DNA of 16,095 nt from Clostridiales bacterium (GTDB taxonomy: Bacteria > Bacillota > Clostridia > Oscillospirales > Butyricicoccaceae), in contig DYCA01000035.1 in the NCBI GenBank assembly GCA_019418305.1, forward strand, positions 1-16,095, read 5' to 3'. The position numbers were made by a program, and so were the translations under genes. The notes below the pieces were generated by a model, which ran no database searches, was not told where the DNA came from, and was given only the letters and a program-made list of their open reading frames with translations. The stretch's first letter is position 1. Every line of letters begins with the position of its first letter. Of the stretch, positions 1 to 6,719 are shown piece after piece.

Positions 1-110
1 CTGACTCCGCTCCGATTTTCGACGTTGCCGACTACGGCATCTGCGGCGACCTGTTTAAGGTTGTTCCAATGATGATCGACGCTATCAAGGCTGCACAGGC
101 TTCCAAGTAA
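1..110 (+). CDS. etfA: Electron transfer flavoprotein, alpha subunit (3' end only)
   Basis: Only the last 35 codons are present, read in the frame that begins at base 3 and ends with TAA at 108-110. The peptide contains [20 protein letters not shown], which matches the conserved C-terminal end of EtfA (family pattern ADYGIVGDLFEVVPAL), where the FAD-binding domain closes. EtfA pairs with EtfB to carry electrons from flavin dehydrogenases; in butyrate-forming Clostridia it works with butyryl-CoA dehydrogenase (Bcd) and can bifurcate electrons to ferredoxin. The rest of the gene, and probably etfB and bcd, lie to the left of the window. A strong terminator follows about 150 bp downstream. Family assignment rests on one short but distinctive motif. 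Confidence 0.85.
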   Translation, partial: DSAPIFDVADYGICGDLFKVVPMMIDAIKAAQASK

Positions 111-261
111 AGCTCTCTCCCCCGCTGATCCCTCGGACAGCACTGATTGTACCTCCTATTCTCTGCCACGGGCCGGAGCATCCCGCGGTGTATATGATCC
201 GCTGCAAAGCCACAGCAGATCTGGTGCTGTCTCCTTCCCGTTCAGTGTGGATTCTCTTCAT

Positions 262-295
262 AAAGGCCGCAGAGCATTTGCTCTGCGGCCTTTTT
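262..295 (+). terminator. Rho-independent terminator after etfA
   Basis: A 14-bp perfect stem (262-275 with 280-293) closes a 4-base loop ATTT and runs straight into a T tract (291-295). It is read on the plus strand and should end the etfA transcript. The 151 bases between the etfA stop and this hairpin hold no gene I can support; they contain only a weak 6-bp hairpin at 212-230. Confidence 0.9.
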
Positions 296-326
296 CTGCC
301 TGTTCTCGTTTTTTATTAAGAAAATA

Positions 327-359
327 CAAAAACCCGACAGCCATTCGGCTGCCGGGTTT
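327..359 (-). terminator. Rho-independent terminator after yjbQ-like gene
   Basis: On the minus strand an imperfect hairpin (arms 330-342 and 347-359, loop ATTC, one A/C mismatch at 337/352) is followed by a run of five T's (bases 328-332 on the plus strand are A). It begins 12 bp past the stop of the minus-strand gene at 372-824 and should end the rfbA-yjbQ transcript. Confidence 0.85.
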
Positions 360-371
360 GCTTATACCGTT

Positions 372-824
372 TTACTCACCCATCACTTGAAAAACAATAT
401 CCCGCGTGCGGTCGCGGGTATCGCACTCGACCAGCGTCAGGTTCTGCCACGGACCGATAGTGATTTCCCCTTCGACAAACGGAATGACGATAAACGGAGA
501 AAGCAGCGCCGCCTTGATGTGCGACGAACCATTGTCATCGTGCCACGTATCATGATGGTGATAATGAATCACGCGGCCGGTTTCATCCGTATAGGGCGAA
601 AACACATCCATCGCGGCCTTGAGGTCATGATGCACCATCCCCGGCTCAAACTCTAATGTAGTCAGGCCCGCTACACCGCCGGTTGTAAAACCGGTGATGA
701 TACCGGACTTCATCCCCGTTTCGCGGCAGGCATTGTGCACCGCAGCGCGAAAATCATCGGTTACGTCGATCATACCCATATGAGCGCGAGTACGATAGGT
801 TTTTGTTTCCGTATAGACTGCCAT
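372..824 (-). CDS. YjbQ/UPF0047 family protein (secondary thiamine-phosphate synthase enzyme family)
   Basis: The 150-residue protein is full length for the YjbQ/UPF0047 family and has its hallmark core: HYHHHDTWHDDNGSSHIKAAL around residues 87-107, then IPFVEGEITIGPWQNLTLVE and a final Arg-rich strand. The His/Asp cluster with NGSSH is the conserved putative active or metal site. Some family members have been reported to give weak thiamine-phosphate synthase activity, but the true role of the family is not settled, so I would not assign a reaction. The ATG at 824 has AAGGAG ten bases upstream, and that site overlaps the stop of the preceding rfbA-like gene, so the two are very likely co-transcribed and translationally linked. 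No thiamine genes are nearby. Confidence 0.9.
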   Translation of the reverse strand: MAVYTETKTYRTRAHMGMIDVTDDFRAAVHNACRETGMKSGIITGFTTGGVAGLTTLEFEPGMVHHDLKAAMDVFSPYTDETGRVIHYHHHDTWHDDNGSSHIKAALLSPFIVIPFVEGEITIGPWQNLTLVECDTRDRTRDIVFQVMGE

Positions 825-839
825 TATCCTTAGACTCCT

Positions 840-1697
840 TTACAGACACTGCAAATACTGTCCGTACAGTGTTTTTGCCAAATCCGACGCATGCCGCTGC
901 AGCGTCTGGCGGCTGATATAGCCCCGCTGATACGCGATCTCCTCCAGACAGGCGATATATCGACCACTCTCATCCTGCACACGCTTGACCTCCTGTGCGG
1001 AATCGAGCAGATTATCCGCTGTGCCGGCGTCCAGCCAGACAAAATCCTCGTCCAGCTTCACCACACGCAATGCGCCTCGGCGCAAATATTCCAGATTCAC
1101 ATCCGTAATTTCCAGCTCGCCGCGTGCGGACGGCTTGAGATTATGTGCAATTTCCATGACCGAATTATCATAGAAATAGAGTCCGGGTACAATATAATTG
1201 GATTTGGGGTAACGCGGCTTTTCCTCGATAGACACCGCACGGCCCTCCTCATCAAATTCCACCACGCCAAATGCGCGCGGATCATCCACATGATAGCCGA
1301 ATACACAGGCGCCCTGCCCCAGACGCAGCGCCTGCTGCAAATAGCTCTCAAAATCCGGCGAATAAAAGATATTATCTCCCAGTACGAGGCAGACATCATC
1401 CTCGCCGATAAACTGCTCACCGATTAGCAGTGCGTCCGCGATACCGCGTGCCACCTCCTGCACTTCATAGGTGATATGCACGCCAAAGCGTCCCCCCGAA
1501 CCGAGCAGCCGGTAAAACGGACCTTCCTCTCCGGGTGGAATGATGATAAGAATGTCACGAATGCCCGCCTGAAGCAGTACCGCCAGCGGATAATAAATCA
1601 TCGGCTTGTCGTATACTGGTAACAACGGCTTGCAAATCGGCCGTGTCATCGGATACAGGCGTGAGCCCTTTCCCGCAGCAAGAATAATTCCTTTCAT
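840..1697 (-). CDS. rfbA: Glucose-1-phosphate thymidylyltransferase-like nucleotidyltransferase
   Basis: This 285-residue protein is close to the usual RmlA/RfbA length (about 290). It begins with the nucleotide-binding loop LAAGKGSRLYP (residues 6-16), then VYDKPMIYYPL, the metal-binding LGDNIFY (Asp108), EEKP (158-161), GELEITDVN (193-201) and WLDAGT (221-226), and ends with the CLEEIAYQRGYI segment typical of RmlA. RmlA makes dTDP-glucose from dTTP and glucose-1-phosphate in the cytoplasm, the first step to dTDP-rhamnose. Two sites differ from classical RmlA: KPLLP replaces KQLLP (residues 23-27), and VARGIADAL replaces the PDGLAQA segment, so the sugar or nucleotide may differ. No rmlB, rmlC or rmlD is nearby. 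ATG at 1697 has GAGGA about eight bases upstream; a promoter lies at 1735-1763. Confidence 0.85.
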   Translation of the reverse strand: MKGIILAAGKGSRLYPMTRPICKPLLPVYDKPMIYYPLAVLLQAGIRDILIIIPPGEEGPFYRLLGSGGRFGVHITYEVQEVARGIADALLIGEQFIGEDDVCLVLGDNIFYSPDFESYLQQALRLGQGACVFGYHVDDPRAFGVVEFDEEGRAVSIEEKPRYPKSNYIVPGLYFYDNSVMEIAHNLKPSARGELEITDVNLEYLRRGALRVVKLDEDFVWLDAGTADNLLDSAQEVKRVQDESGRYIACLEEIAYQRGYISRQTLQRHASDLAKTLYGQYLQCL

Positions 1698-1734
1698 ATG
1701 CTTTTCCTCTATCTATATTCTGTATTGCGAACCT

Positions 1735-1763
1735 ATTATAGCATATTTTACATCGCGTTTCCA
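1735..1763 (-). promoter_or_regulatory. Sigma-A promoter for the rfbA-like gene
   Basis: On the minus strand TATAAT (1735-1740) is preceded by TGC, giving an extended -10, with a 17-base spacer to TGGAAA (1758-1763) as a weak -35. The start ATG is 38 bases downstream of the -10. Inferred from sequence pattern only. Confidence 0.7.
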
Positions 1764-1869
1764 TAGAAAAATGGCCAAATCCCCTAATATGCAGGCGGGA
1801 TTCTCCCCACCCGAAACTATGCGCACCGTGCAAAGCGGCAGCTGCATCAGCAAGCCGCCGCTTTGTCTG

Positions 1870-3000
1870 TCATGATTCCGTATAAGGCGCATCCGTATCA
1901 ATGACCACAGTCTGCAAATCACCGTTCCACTGTACATCAAAATCCAGAGCCGCGCCCAAATCACGCAGCTTAAAATAGTTGTTGCCGCCGATCTCGTAAG
2001 CGGTGAGGTTGAGCGCCGTGTCCCCCAGATAAACCGTCGCCTCGGTCAGCGCAGCTGCTCTGCTGCCCGTCGGAAGATCGGCCAGCTCGCCGCCCACCGG
2101 TGTGTAAGCCGTATCAGCCGTCAAGTCAATGCGCTGCGCCGCGCCGTTCCATGCCACCTCGAACTGTGCATCCGTGCCGGACAGCGCCTGCGCCAAATCG
2201 CGCAGCTTAAAATAATTGTTGCCGCCGATTTCATACGCTGCCAGCGATACAGGCTCACCATCGATCGTCACTTTATGCGAGGACACCACCGCTGTCGGGT
2301 TGGTCAGCGCGCGCAGCGCGGTAATCGTCTGCTGCACCGTACCCTCCACGCTGTCCTGCGCCGACGGGGTGTTCCAATAGGAATAACTCTTTTCCGTCAT
2401 GCCCGTAGTAAGCTGTGCCAGCGCGGATTTCAATTCCTCACTCGAAACCGGCTGCCCATTGACCGAGCAGATATGCGCGCCCCACGTACCATCCGGATTT
2501 TCACCAATTGCATCCACATAGGTCAGCGCCGCCGTCATCTGATTGCCCTGTTTGGTCAGATATTGCACCTCGCCGCCGTTCATCACCTCATAGCCGTCCA
2601 CCAAATACGCCTTATCCGCATCGATGTACATCTGCGTGACAGGCGAAACATCCGTGCCGAAGTTGCTCACCCGCTCGGGAATCTTCAAATCCACCAGCCC
2701 GCCGTCGTAGGTATACAGGTGCTGACCGCTGAAGCTGCCGCAGTACAGTTCGGGTGTGCCGTCGCCGTCAAAGTCCACCAGCTGCGCCAGCGAAAGACCC
2801 TGCCACATGCCGCTCAGCGGACTGTCCTTCGACGCTGTTGACGCCATACCGTATTTTTCCTGCAGCTGCACAATCGCATCCAGATATGCCCGTGCGCCCT
2901 TGGGTGTCAAATCCCCCGTCGTGCCTGCCGCACCCGCAGCACCCAGACACATTGCTCCCGTCAGCACTGCACACAAAAGCTTCTTTCCCTGTCCGGACAT
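1870..3000 (-). CDS. Secreted protein with VCBS/FG-GAP-like calcium motif and two stalk-like repeats
   Basis: The 376-residue protein starts with a Sec signal peptide: a charged start (MSGQGKK), a hydrophobic core (LLCAVLTGAMCLG) and a likely cleavage near AAGAAG around residue 26. No convincing lipobox is seen, so it should be released rather than lipid-anchored. Residues 74-88 (LVDFDGDGTPELYCG) look like a calcium-binding FG-GAP/VCBS-type loop. The C-terminal third has two repeats (about 242-296 and 320-369) sharing the identical 15-mer AYEIGGNNYFKLRDL, a pattern common in Oscillospiraceae exported proteins and resembling copper-amine-oxidase N-terminal-like (stalk) domains. Function is unknown; a cell-surface or binding role is inference. 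AGGAGG sits seven bases before the ATG, and an excellent promoter lies upstream. No clear terminator follows. Confidence 0.8.
   Translation of the reverse strand: MSGQGKKLLCAVLTGAMCLGAAGAAGTTGDLTPKGARAYLDAIVQLQEKYGMASTASKDSPLSGMWQGLSLAQLVDFDGDGTPELYCGSFSGQHLYTYDGGLVDLKIPERVSNFGTDVSPVTQMYIDADKAYLVDGYEVMNGGEVQYLTKQGNQMTAALTYVDAIGENPDGTWGAHICSVNGQPVSSEELKSALAQLTTGMTEKSYSYWNTPSAQDSVEGTVQQTITALRALTNPTAVVSSHKVTIDGEPVSLAAYEIGGNNYFKLRDLAQALSGTDAQFEVAWNGAAQRIDLTADTAYTPVGGELADLPTGSRAAALTEATVYLGDTALNLTAYEIGGNNYFKLRDLGAALDFDVQWNGDLQTVVIDTDAPYTES
1956..2001 (-). repeat. Repeat copy 1 (C-terminal) coding for YEIGGNNYFKLRDL
   Basis: This 46-base stretch matches 2193-2238 at 41 of 46 positions, in the same orientation. 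All five differences are in third or otherwise silent codon positions within the conserved AYEIGGNNYFKLRDL segment, so the two copies look like an internal domain duplication kept by selection on protein sequence. Confidence 0.85.
2193..2238 (-). repeat. Repeat copy 2 (N-terminal side) coding for YEIGGNNYFKLRDL
   Basis: Partner of the repeat at 1956-2001, 237 bases away within the same secreted-protein gene. It codes for residues 255-269 of that protein. Confidence 0.85.
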
Positions 3001-3056
3001 CAGTCATCCTCCTTTTTACATGTTCAGAATGGTTTCCGACTGCCTTTGCTGCTTTC

Positions 3057-3085
3057 AGTATACTGTGCCGCCCCACCGCTGTCAA
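3057..3085 (-). promoter_or_regulatory. Strong sigma-A promoter for the secreted-protein gene
   Basis: On the minus strand a consensus -35 TTGACA (3080-3085) is followed by a 17-base spacer and the -10 TATACT (3057-3062). The ATG lies about 57 bases downstream, after AAAGGAGG. An 11-base palindrome TCCGGACCGGA sits at 3090-3100, four bases upstream of the -35, and could be an operator. Confidence 0.85.
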
Positions 3086-3187
3086 GACATCCGGACCGGA
3101 CGCGCTAATTCGTGCATACAGACGCAAACGCGCCAAAATTGCCAGTTTTGTGCGCATAATTGACGTGAATTTTGATGATAACACAGG

Positions 3188-3216
3188 TGGAAAACCTACC
3201 AAAAAGCGGGTATAAT
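3188..3216 (+). promoter_or_regulatory. Sigma-A promoter for typA
   Basis: TATAAT at 3211-3216 is a consensus -10, with TGGAAA 17 bases upstream (3188-3193) as a weak -35. It leaves a leader of about 35 bases before the typA ATG, too short for a riboswitch. The rest of the 256-bp gap between the divergent genes (3001-3256) holds the opposing promoter and an AT-rich stretch with short imperfect inverted repeats; I see no gene in it. Confidence 0.75.
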
Positions 3217-3256
3217 AATATCTGCACGAAAATTATCCGCAGATGGAGGAATAGAT

Positions 3257-5083
3257 ATGGTTCGTAACGATTTGCGCAACATCGCCATCATTGCACACGT
3301 TGACCACGGCAAGACCACGCTGGTCGACCAGATGCTCAAGCAGGCAGGCGCATTCCGTGAAAATCAGGTGGTGGAAGAGCGCGTCATGGACTCGGGCGAC
3401 ATCGAGCGTGAACGCGGCATCACCATTCTGGCAAAAAATACTTCGGTACATTACAAGGGCGTAAAAATCAACATCGTCGATACCCCGGGCCACGCGGACT
3501 TTTCCGGCGAGGTCGAGCGTATCCTCAAGATGGTGGACGGCGTTGTGCTGCTGGTCGATGCAGCGGAAGGCCCGATGCCCCAGACCCGTTTCGTCCTCCA
3601 GAAGGCGCTGGAATTCGGTCACAAGATCATCATTGCCATCAACAAAATCGACCGTCCGGACGCGCGTCTGGGTGAGATTGGAGACGAGGTGCTCGAGCTG
3701 CTTTTGAACCTCGACGCATCCGACGAGCAGCTGGACAGCCCGATCGTCTACTGTTCCGGCCGTGCGGGCACCGCGTCCATGTCCCCGAACACCGAGGGCA
3801 CCGACCTGACCCCGCTGTTTGAGCAGATCCTCGAGCATATCCCGGCGCCGCAGGTTGACACCGAAGGCCCGACCCAGATGCTGGTTTCTTCGATTGACTA
3901 CAACGAATATGTCGGCCGCATCGGTATCGGCCGTATCGAGCGCGGCTCGATGAAGGTTGGCCAGCAGGTCACGGTCTGCGACTATCACGGCGCAACCCAG
4001 CCGTACAACGCCAAGGTTGTCACACTCTACACCATCGAAGAACTCGACCGCAAGCCGGTGGACGAGGCCAAGGCGGGCGAAATCGTATGCTTCTCCGGCA
4101 TCGAGAACGTTACCATCGGTGAAACGCTGTGCGACCCGGAGCATGTTGAGCCGCTGCCCTTCGTCAAGATTTCCGAGCCGACGGTTGAAATGACCTTCTC
4201 GGTCAACGATTCGCCGTTTGCCGGCAAGGAAGGCAAGTTCGTCACCTCGCGTCACCTGCGCGAGCGTCTGTTCCGTGAGCTTCTCAAGGACGTATCGCTG
4301 CGTGTCAACGAAACCGACACAACCGACGCTTTCCGCGTCTGCGGCCGTGGCGAGATGCACCTGTCCATCCTGATCGAGAACCTGCGCCGCGAGGGCTATG
4401 AGTTCCAGGTCGGCGCACCTAAAGCACTGTTCAAGGAAATCGACGGCGTCAAGTGCGAGCCGGTCGAGCGCATGATTGCAGACGTACCGCAGGACGCGGT
4501 CGGCGCCATCATGGAAAAGATGGGCAGCCGCAAGGGCGAGCTGGTCTCAATGAACCCCAAGGGCGCAGACCGCATGCGTTTGGAGTTCCTGATTCCGGCG
4601 CGCGGCCTGTTCGGCTACCGCACCGAGTTCCTGACCGACACCAAGGGCGAGGGCGTGCTCAGCTCGGTGTTCCACAGCTATCAGCCGTACAAGGGCGATA
4701 TTCAGAAGCGCACCACCGGTTCTTTGATTGCGTTCGAGACGGGCGAAGCCGTTGGCTACGGCTTGTTTAACGCACAGGAGCGCGGCCCGCTGTTCATCGG
4801 TCCGGGCACGCCGGTGTATGAAGGTATGGTCATCGGCGAGAATCCGCGCGGCGACGATATGGCGGTCAACGTCTGCAAGAAAAAGCAGCTGACCAATATG
4901 CGCGCCTCCGGTTCGGACGATGCGCTGCGCCTGATTCCGCCGCGTCAGATGTCGATTGAGGCTGCGCTTGAATTTATCTCGGACGACGAGCTGCTGGAAA
5001 TCACCCCCAAGAGCGTGCGTATCCGCAAGAAGATCCTGTCCAACACCGAACGTTTGAAAAAGGTCAAGGGCGGCAAGAAATAA
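3257..5083 (+). CDS. typA: Translational GTPase TypA/BipA
   Basis: The 608-residue protein is the normal length for TypA/BipA, a ribosome-associated GTPase of the EF-G class that helps 50S assembly and translation under stress or cold. GTPase motifs are intact: G1 AHVDHGKT (13-20), G2 RGIT (53-56), G3 DTPGH (75-79) and G4 NKID (129-132). These are followed by the beta-barrel domain 2, an EF-G-like domain with [20 protein letters not shown], and the TypA-specific C-terminal domain with [20 protein letters not shown] and [20 protein letters not shown] sequence. The ATG has TGGAGGA seven bases upstream. It is followed after 31 bp by ridA and shares its terminator. Codon use is strongly biased, as expected for a highly expressed gene. 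Confidence 0.98.
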   Translation: MVRNDLRNIAIIAHVDHGKTTLVDQMLKQAGAFRENQVVEERVMDSGDIERERGITILAKNTSVHYKGVKINIVDTPGHADFSGEVERILKMVDGVVLLVDAAEGPMPQTRFVLQKALEFGHKIIIAINKIDRPDARLGEIGDEVLELLLNLDASDEQLDSPIVYCSGRAGTASMSPNTEGTDLTPLFEQILEHIPAPQVDTEGPTQMLVSSIDYNEYVGRIGIGRIERGSMKVGQQVTVCDYHGATQPYNAKVVTLYTIEELDRKPVDEAKAGEIVCFSGIENVTIGETLCDPEHVEPLPFVKISEPTVEMTFSVNDSPFAGKEGKFVTSRHLRERLFRELLKDVSLRVNETDTTDAFRVCGRGEMHLSILIENLRREGYEFQVGAPKALFKEIDGVKCEPVERMIADVPQDAVGAIMEKMGSRKGELVSMNPKGADRMRLEFLIPARGLFGYRTEFLTDTKGEGVLSSVFHSYQPYKGDIQKRTTGSLIAFETGEAVGYGLFNAQERGPLFIGPGTPVYEGMVIGENPRGDDMAVNVCKKKQLTNMRASGSDDALRLIPPRQMSIEAALEFISDDELLEITPKSVRIRKKILSNTERLKKVKGGKK

Positions 5084-5114
5084 TTCATTTTTATCATAAT
5101 AAAGGAGTTTTCCC

Positions 5115-5501
5115 ATGTCTGTTAAGCAAGTACTGCATACTGATCTCGCACCCGCAGCGGTTGGCCCGTATTCTCAGGCCATTGCAGCAAGCAAGATGAT
5201 TTTCACCTCGGGCCAGATCCCGATCAATCCCAATACCGGCAAAATCGAGGCAACCACCATCGAAGAGCAGACCGAACAGGTTATGCAGAACCTGCGCTGC
5301 GTGCTGGCTGAAGGCGGCGTTTCGTTTGACCGCATCATCAAGACCACCTGCTTCCTGGCGGATATGAACGACTTCGCGGCATTCAACGGCGTGTACGGCA
5401 AGTACTTCCCTGAAAACGCACCGGCTCGTTCCTGCGTACAGGTTGCGGCGCTGCCGATGGGCGCGAAGGTTGAGGTCGAGGTTATCGCGGTACAGGGTTA
5501 A
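5115..5501 (+). CDS. ridA: RidA family reactive enamine/imine deaminase
   Basis: The 128-residue protein matches RidA (YjgF/YER057c/UK114) over its whole length. It has SQAI (20-23), FTSGQIPINPNTG (30-42), and the catalytic Arg105 in NAPARSCVQV with Glu120 in KVEVEVIA, the same residues known to be needed in E. coli RidA. RidA hydrolyses 2-aminoacrylate and related enamines/imines released by PLP enzymes such as threonine dehydratase, protecting cytoplasmic PLP enzymes. AAAGGAG lies eight bases before the ATG. It is 31 bp downstream of typA with no terminator or promoter between them, so the two form one transcript that ends at the hairpin at 5522-5553. Confidence 0.96.
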   Translation: MSVKQVLHTDLAPAAVGPYSQAIAASKMIFTSGQIPINPNTGKIEATTIEEQTEQVMQNLRCVLAEGGVSFDRIIKTTCFLADMNDFAAFNGVYGKYFPENAPARSCVQVAALPMGAKVEVEVIAVQG

Positions 5502-5521
5502 GCTCTCTACCGCATTCAAAC

Positions 5522-5553
5522 AAAAAGAGGACGGAATTTCCGTCCTCTTTTTT
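5522..5553. terminator. Bidirectional terminator between ridA and the convergent membrane-protein gene
   Basis: A 14-bp perfect stem (5522-5535 with 5539-5552) with a 3-base loop is flanked by A's on one side and six T's on the other, so it can end transcription from both strands. It starts 20 bp after the ridA stop and lies 4 bp beyond the stop of the minus-strand membrane-protein gene. Confidence 0.92.
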
Positions 5554-5557
5554 CACA

Positions 5558-6118
5558 TCAAAAGCCTTCTTTTACTTTGACCGCCTGCAAATACTGCCAC
5601 AGCAGCCATACGATGACCGCCACGATGACGATCTGCACTACGAGCGCCAAAAACGGGGACACGGCGCTCCCAATCCTATAGGCGAACCCACCGATGAGTT
5701 GCAGCCAGAAGCACCAGCGGATACGCCCCTGCGGGTAGTCATAACCACGCGGCACAATGAGTTCGTCGAGTGCGGAATAAAAATAATAATTCGCCACCAG
5801 CATCACAATCAGTCCCGCCAGCGTCACCACCAACAGCAGAATGCTCAGCGCCGACCCAATCGCCAAAATCGTCAGGAGCAAGCCGCCAAAGGTCAGCGCA
5901 AGACTGAGCAGCATGGTGCGCCATGCGCGCCCCATGCCGTCCGATACGTCGCGCATTGCATACAGCTCATAAAGCTGCACCACCCCAACTATAAACCCTA
6001 TGAGCGAGGCGATGATGTGGTCAAACGGCAGCAGCACCAACGCAATCAGCTGCATCAGCCAGTAGATCCACAGGTTGTGATAGATCGGCTGCTGATAGCT
6101 TCCAAACTCTTCATTCAT
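5558..6118 (-). CDS. Multi-pass membrane protein of unknown function
   Basis: I do not recognise this 186-residue protein. About six hydrophobic segments are visible: roughly residues 15-31, 36-55, 67-88, 92-112, 133-150 and 153-176. Short soluble stretches hold YAMRDVSDGMGRAWR (53-67) and LIVPRGYDYPQGRIR (120-134), with positive residues likely cytoplasmic. The ATG at 6118 is chosen because AAAGGAGGG lies seven bases upstream and the -10/-35 pair at 6143-6171 would place the transcript start just before it; the frame stays open for 51 further codons upstream, but these would cross the promoter. It is divergent from the ECF sigma factor gene 124 bp away, so shared control is possible but unproven. 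Confidence 0.75.
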   Translation of the reverse strand: MNEEFGSYQQPIYHNLWIYWLMQLIALVLLPFDHIIASLIGFIVGVVQLYELYAMRDVSDGMGRAWRTMLLSLALTFGGLLLTILAIGSALSILLLVVTLAGLIVMLVANYYFYSALDELIVPRGYDYPQGRIRWCFWLQLIGGFAYRIGSAVSPFLALVVQIVIVAVIVWLLWQYLQAVKVKEGF

Positions 6119-6142
6119 CTCAATCCCTCCTTTGATGCATTC

Positions 6143-6171
6143 ATGATACCAGACCATATTATGCTTTTCAA
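6143..6171 (-). promoter_or_regulatory. Sigma-A promoter for the membrane-protein gene
   Basis: On the minus strand TTGAAA (6166-6171), a 17-base spacer and TATCAT (6143-6148) preceded by TGG (extended -10) make a good promoter 25 bases before the chosen ATG. On the plus strand, TAAAAT at 6183-6188 might be a -10 for the sigma factor gene, but no good -35 is seen. Confidence 0.7.
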
Positions 6172-6242
6172 TAAAAATCCGGTAAAATTTGTAGCGATCG
6201 CACGCTCTGCAGCGTATTCTCAGTGAAAGGAGGCGGGAGTGC

Positions 6243-6719
6243 ATGACAGCCAAAACACCGGAACAGCTCATTTACGATTATGGAAACACCGTCTATCGGC
6301 TCGCTTACGCGCAAACGCGCAGTCAGCACGACGCGGATGATATCTTTCAAGAAGTATTCCTCCGCGTAGCGCAGAATCGACCGGTATTCAACAGTGAATC
6401 CCATGAAAAGGCATGGATATTGCGTGTGACACTCAACTGTCTGAAAAGCCACTGGCGAGCGGCGTGGCGGCGGCATGATGTGCCGCTTGATGCGCGCATC
6501 CCGTTCCCCTCACCGGAGGAACGCGCACTGGATAACGCGCTGCGCCAGCTATCCCCCAAATACCGCGCCGCGGTACATCTGTTTTACTATGAGGGCTATT
6601 CCGCCGAGGAAATTGCGCGCATGACGGGCGAAAAACCGTCCACCATCCGCACACGGCTGACCCGCGCCCGCGCGCAGCTCCGCGACCTGCTGAAAGGAGA
6701 GAGCGACGATGAGCTTTGA
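6243..6719 (+). CDS. ECF-type RNA polymerase sigma factor
   Basis: The 158-residue protein has the two-domain layout of an ECF sigma-70 family factor. Region 2 spans about residues 8-76 and includes DADDIFQEVFLRV (30-42) and ESHEKAWILRVTLNCLKSHWR. Region 4 spans about 95-150 with LSPKYRAAVHLFYYEGYSAEEIA followed by the recognition helix KPSTIRTRLTRARAQL. It would direct RNA polymerase to a small stress- or envelope-related regulon. The ATG at 6243 has AAGGAGG nine bases upstream. The stop overlaps the next gene by 11 bases, an arrangement typical of a sigma/anti-sigma pair made by coupled translation. Which ECF group it belongs to and what it senses cannot be read here; no clear own-type promoter is seen upstream. 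Confidence 0.93.
   Translation: MTAKTPEQLIYDYGNTVYRLAYAQTRSQHDADDIFQEVFLRVAQNRPVFNSESHEKAWILRVTLNCLKSHWRAAWRRHDVPLDARIPFPSPEERALDNALRQLSPKYRAAVHLFYYEGYSAEEIARMTGEKPSTIRTRLTRARAQLRDLLKGESDDEL

Noticed and set aside
212..230. Hairpin ACAGCA/TGCTGT between etfA and its terminator
   Set aside because: A 6-bp stem with a 7-base loop and no flanking signal; such hairpins occur often by chance.
1831..1865. Hairpin after the secreted-protein gene as a terminator
   Set aside because: The 9-bp stem has a 17-base loop and no T tract on either strand, so I do not call it a terminator.
3233..4360. A 375-codon open frame on the minus strand inside typA
   Set aside because: It lies fully opposite a conserved TypA sequence; the GC-rich, strongly biased codons of typA leave the antisense frame free of stops. 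No ribosome binding site or recognisable domain.
110..5508. AAGCTCTCT occurring right after both the etfA and ridA stop codons
   Set aside because: Only nine bases, in different phase to the stops, with diverging flanks; likely chance.
6194..6201. GCGATCGC palindrome in the divergent region upstream of the sigma factor
   Set aside because: A single 8-base palindrome with no second copy nearby; not enough to call an operator.
6119..6271. N-terminal extension of the membrane protein by 51 codons
   Set aside because: It would run through its own promoter and into the sigma factor gene start; the ATG at 6118 has a strong ribosome binding site.
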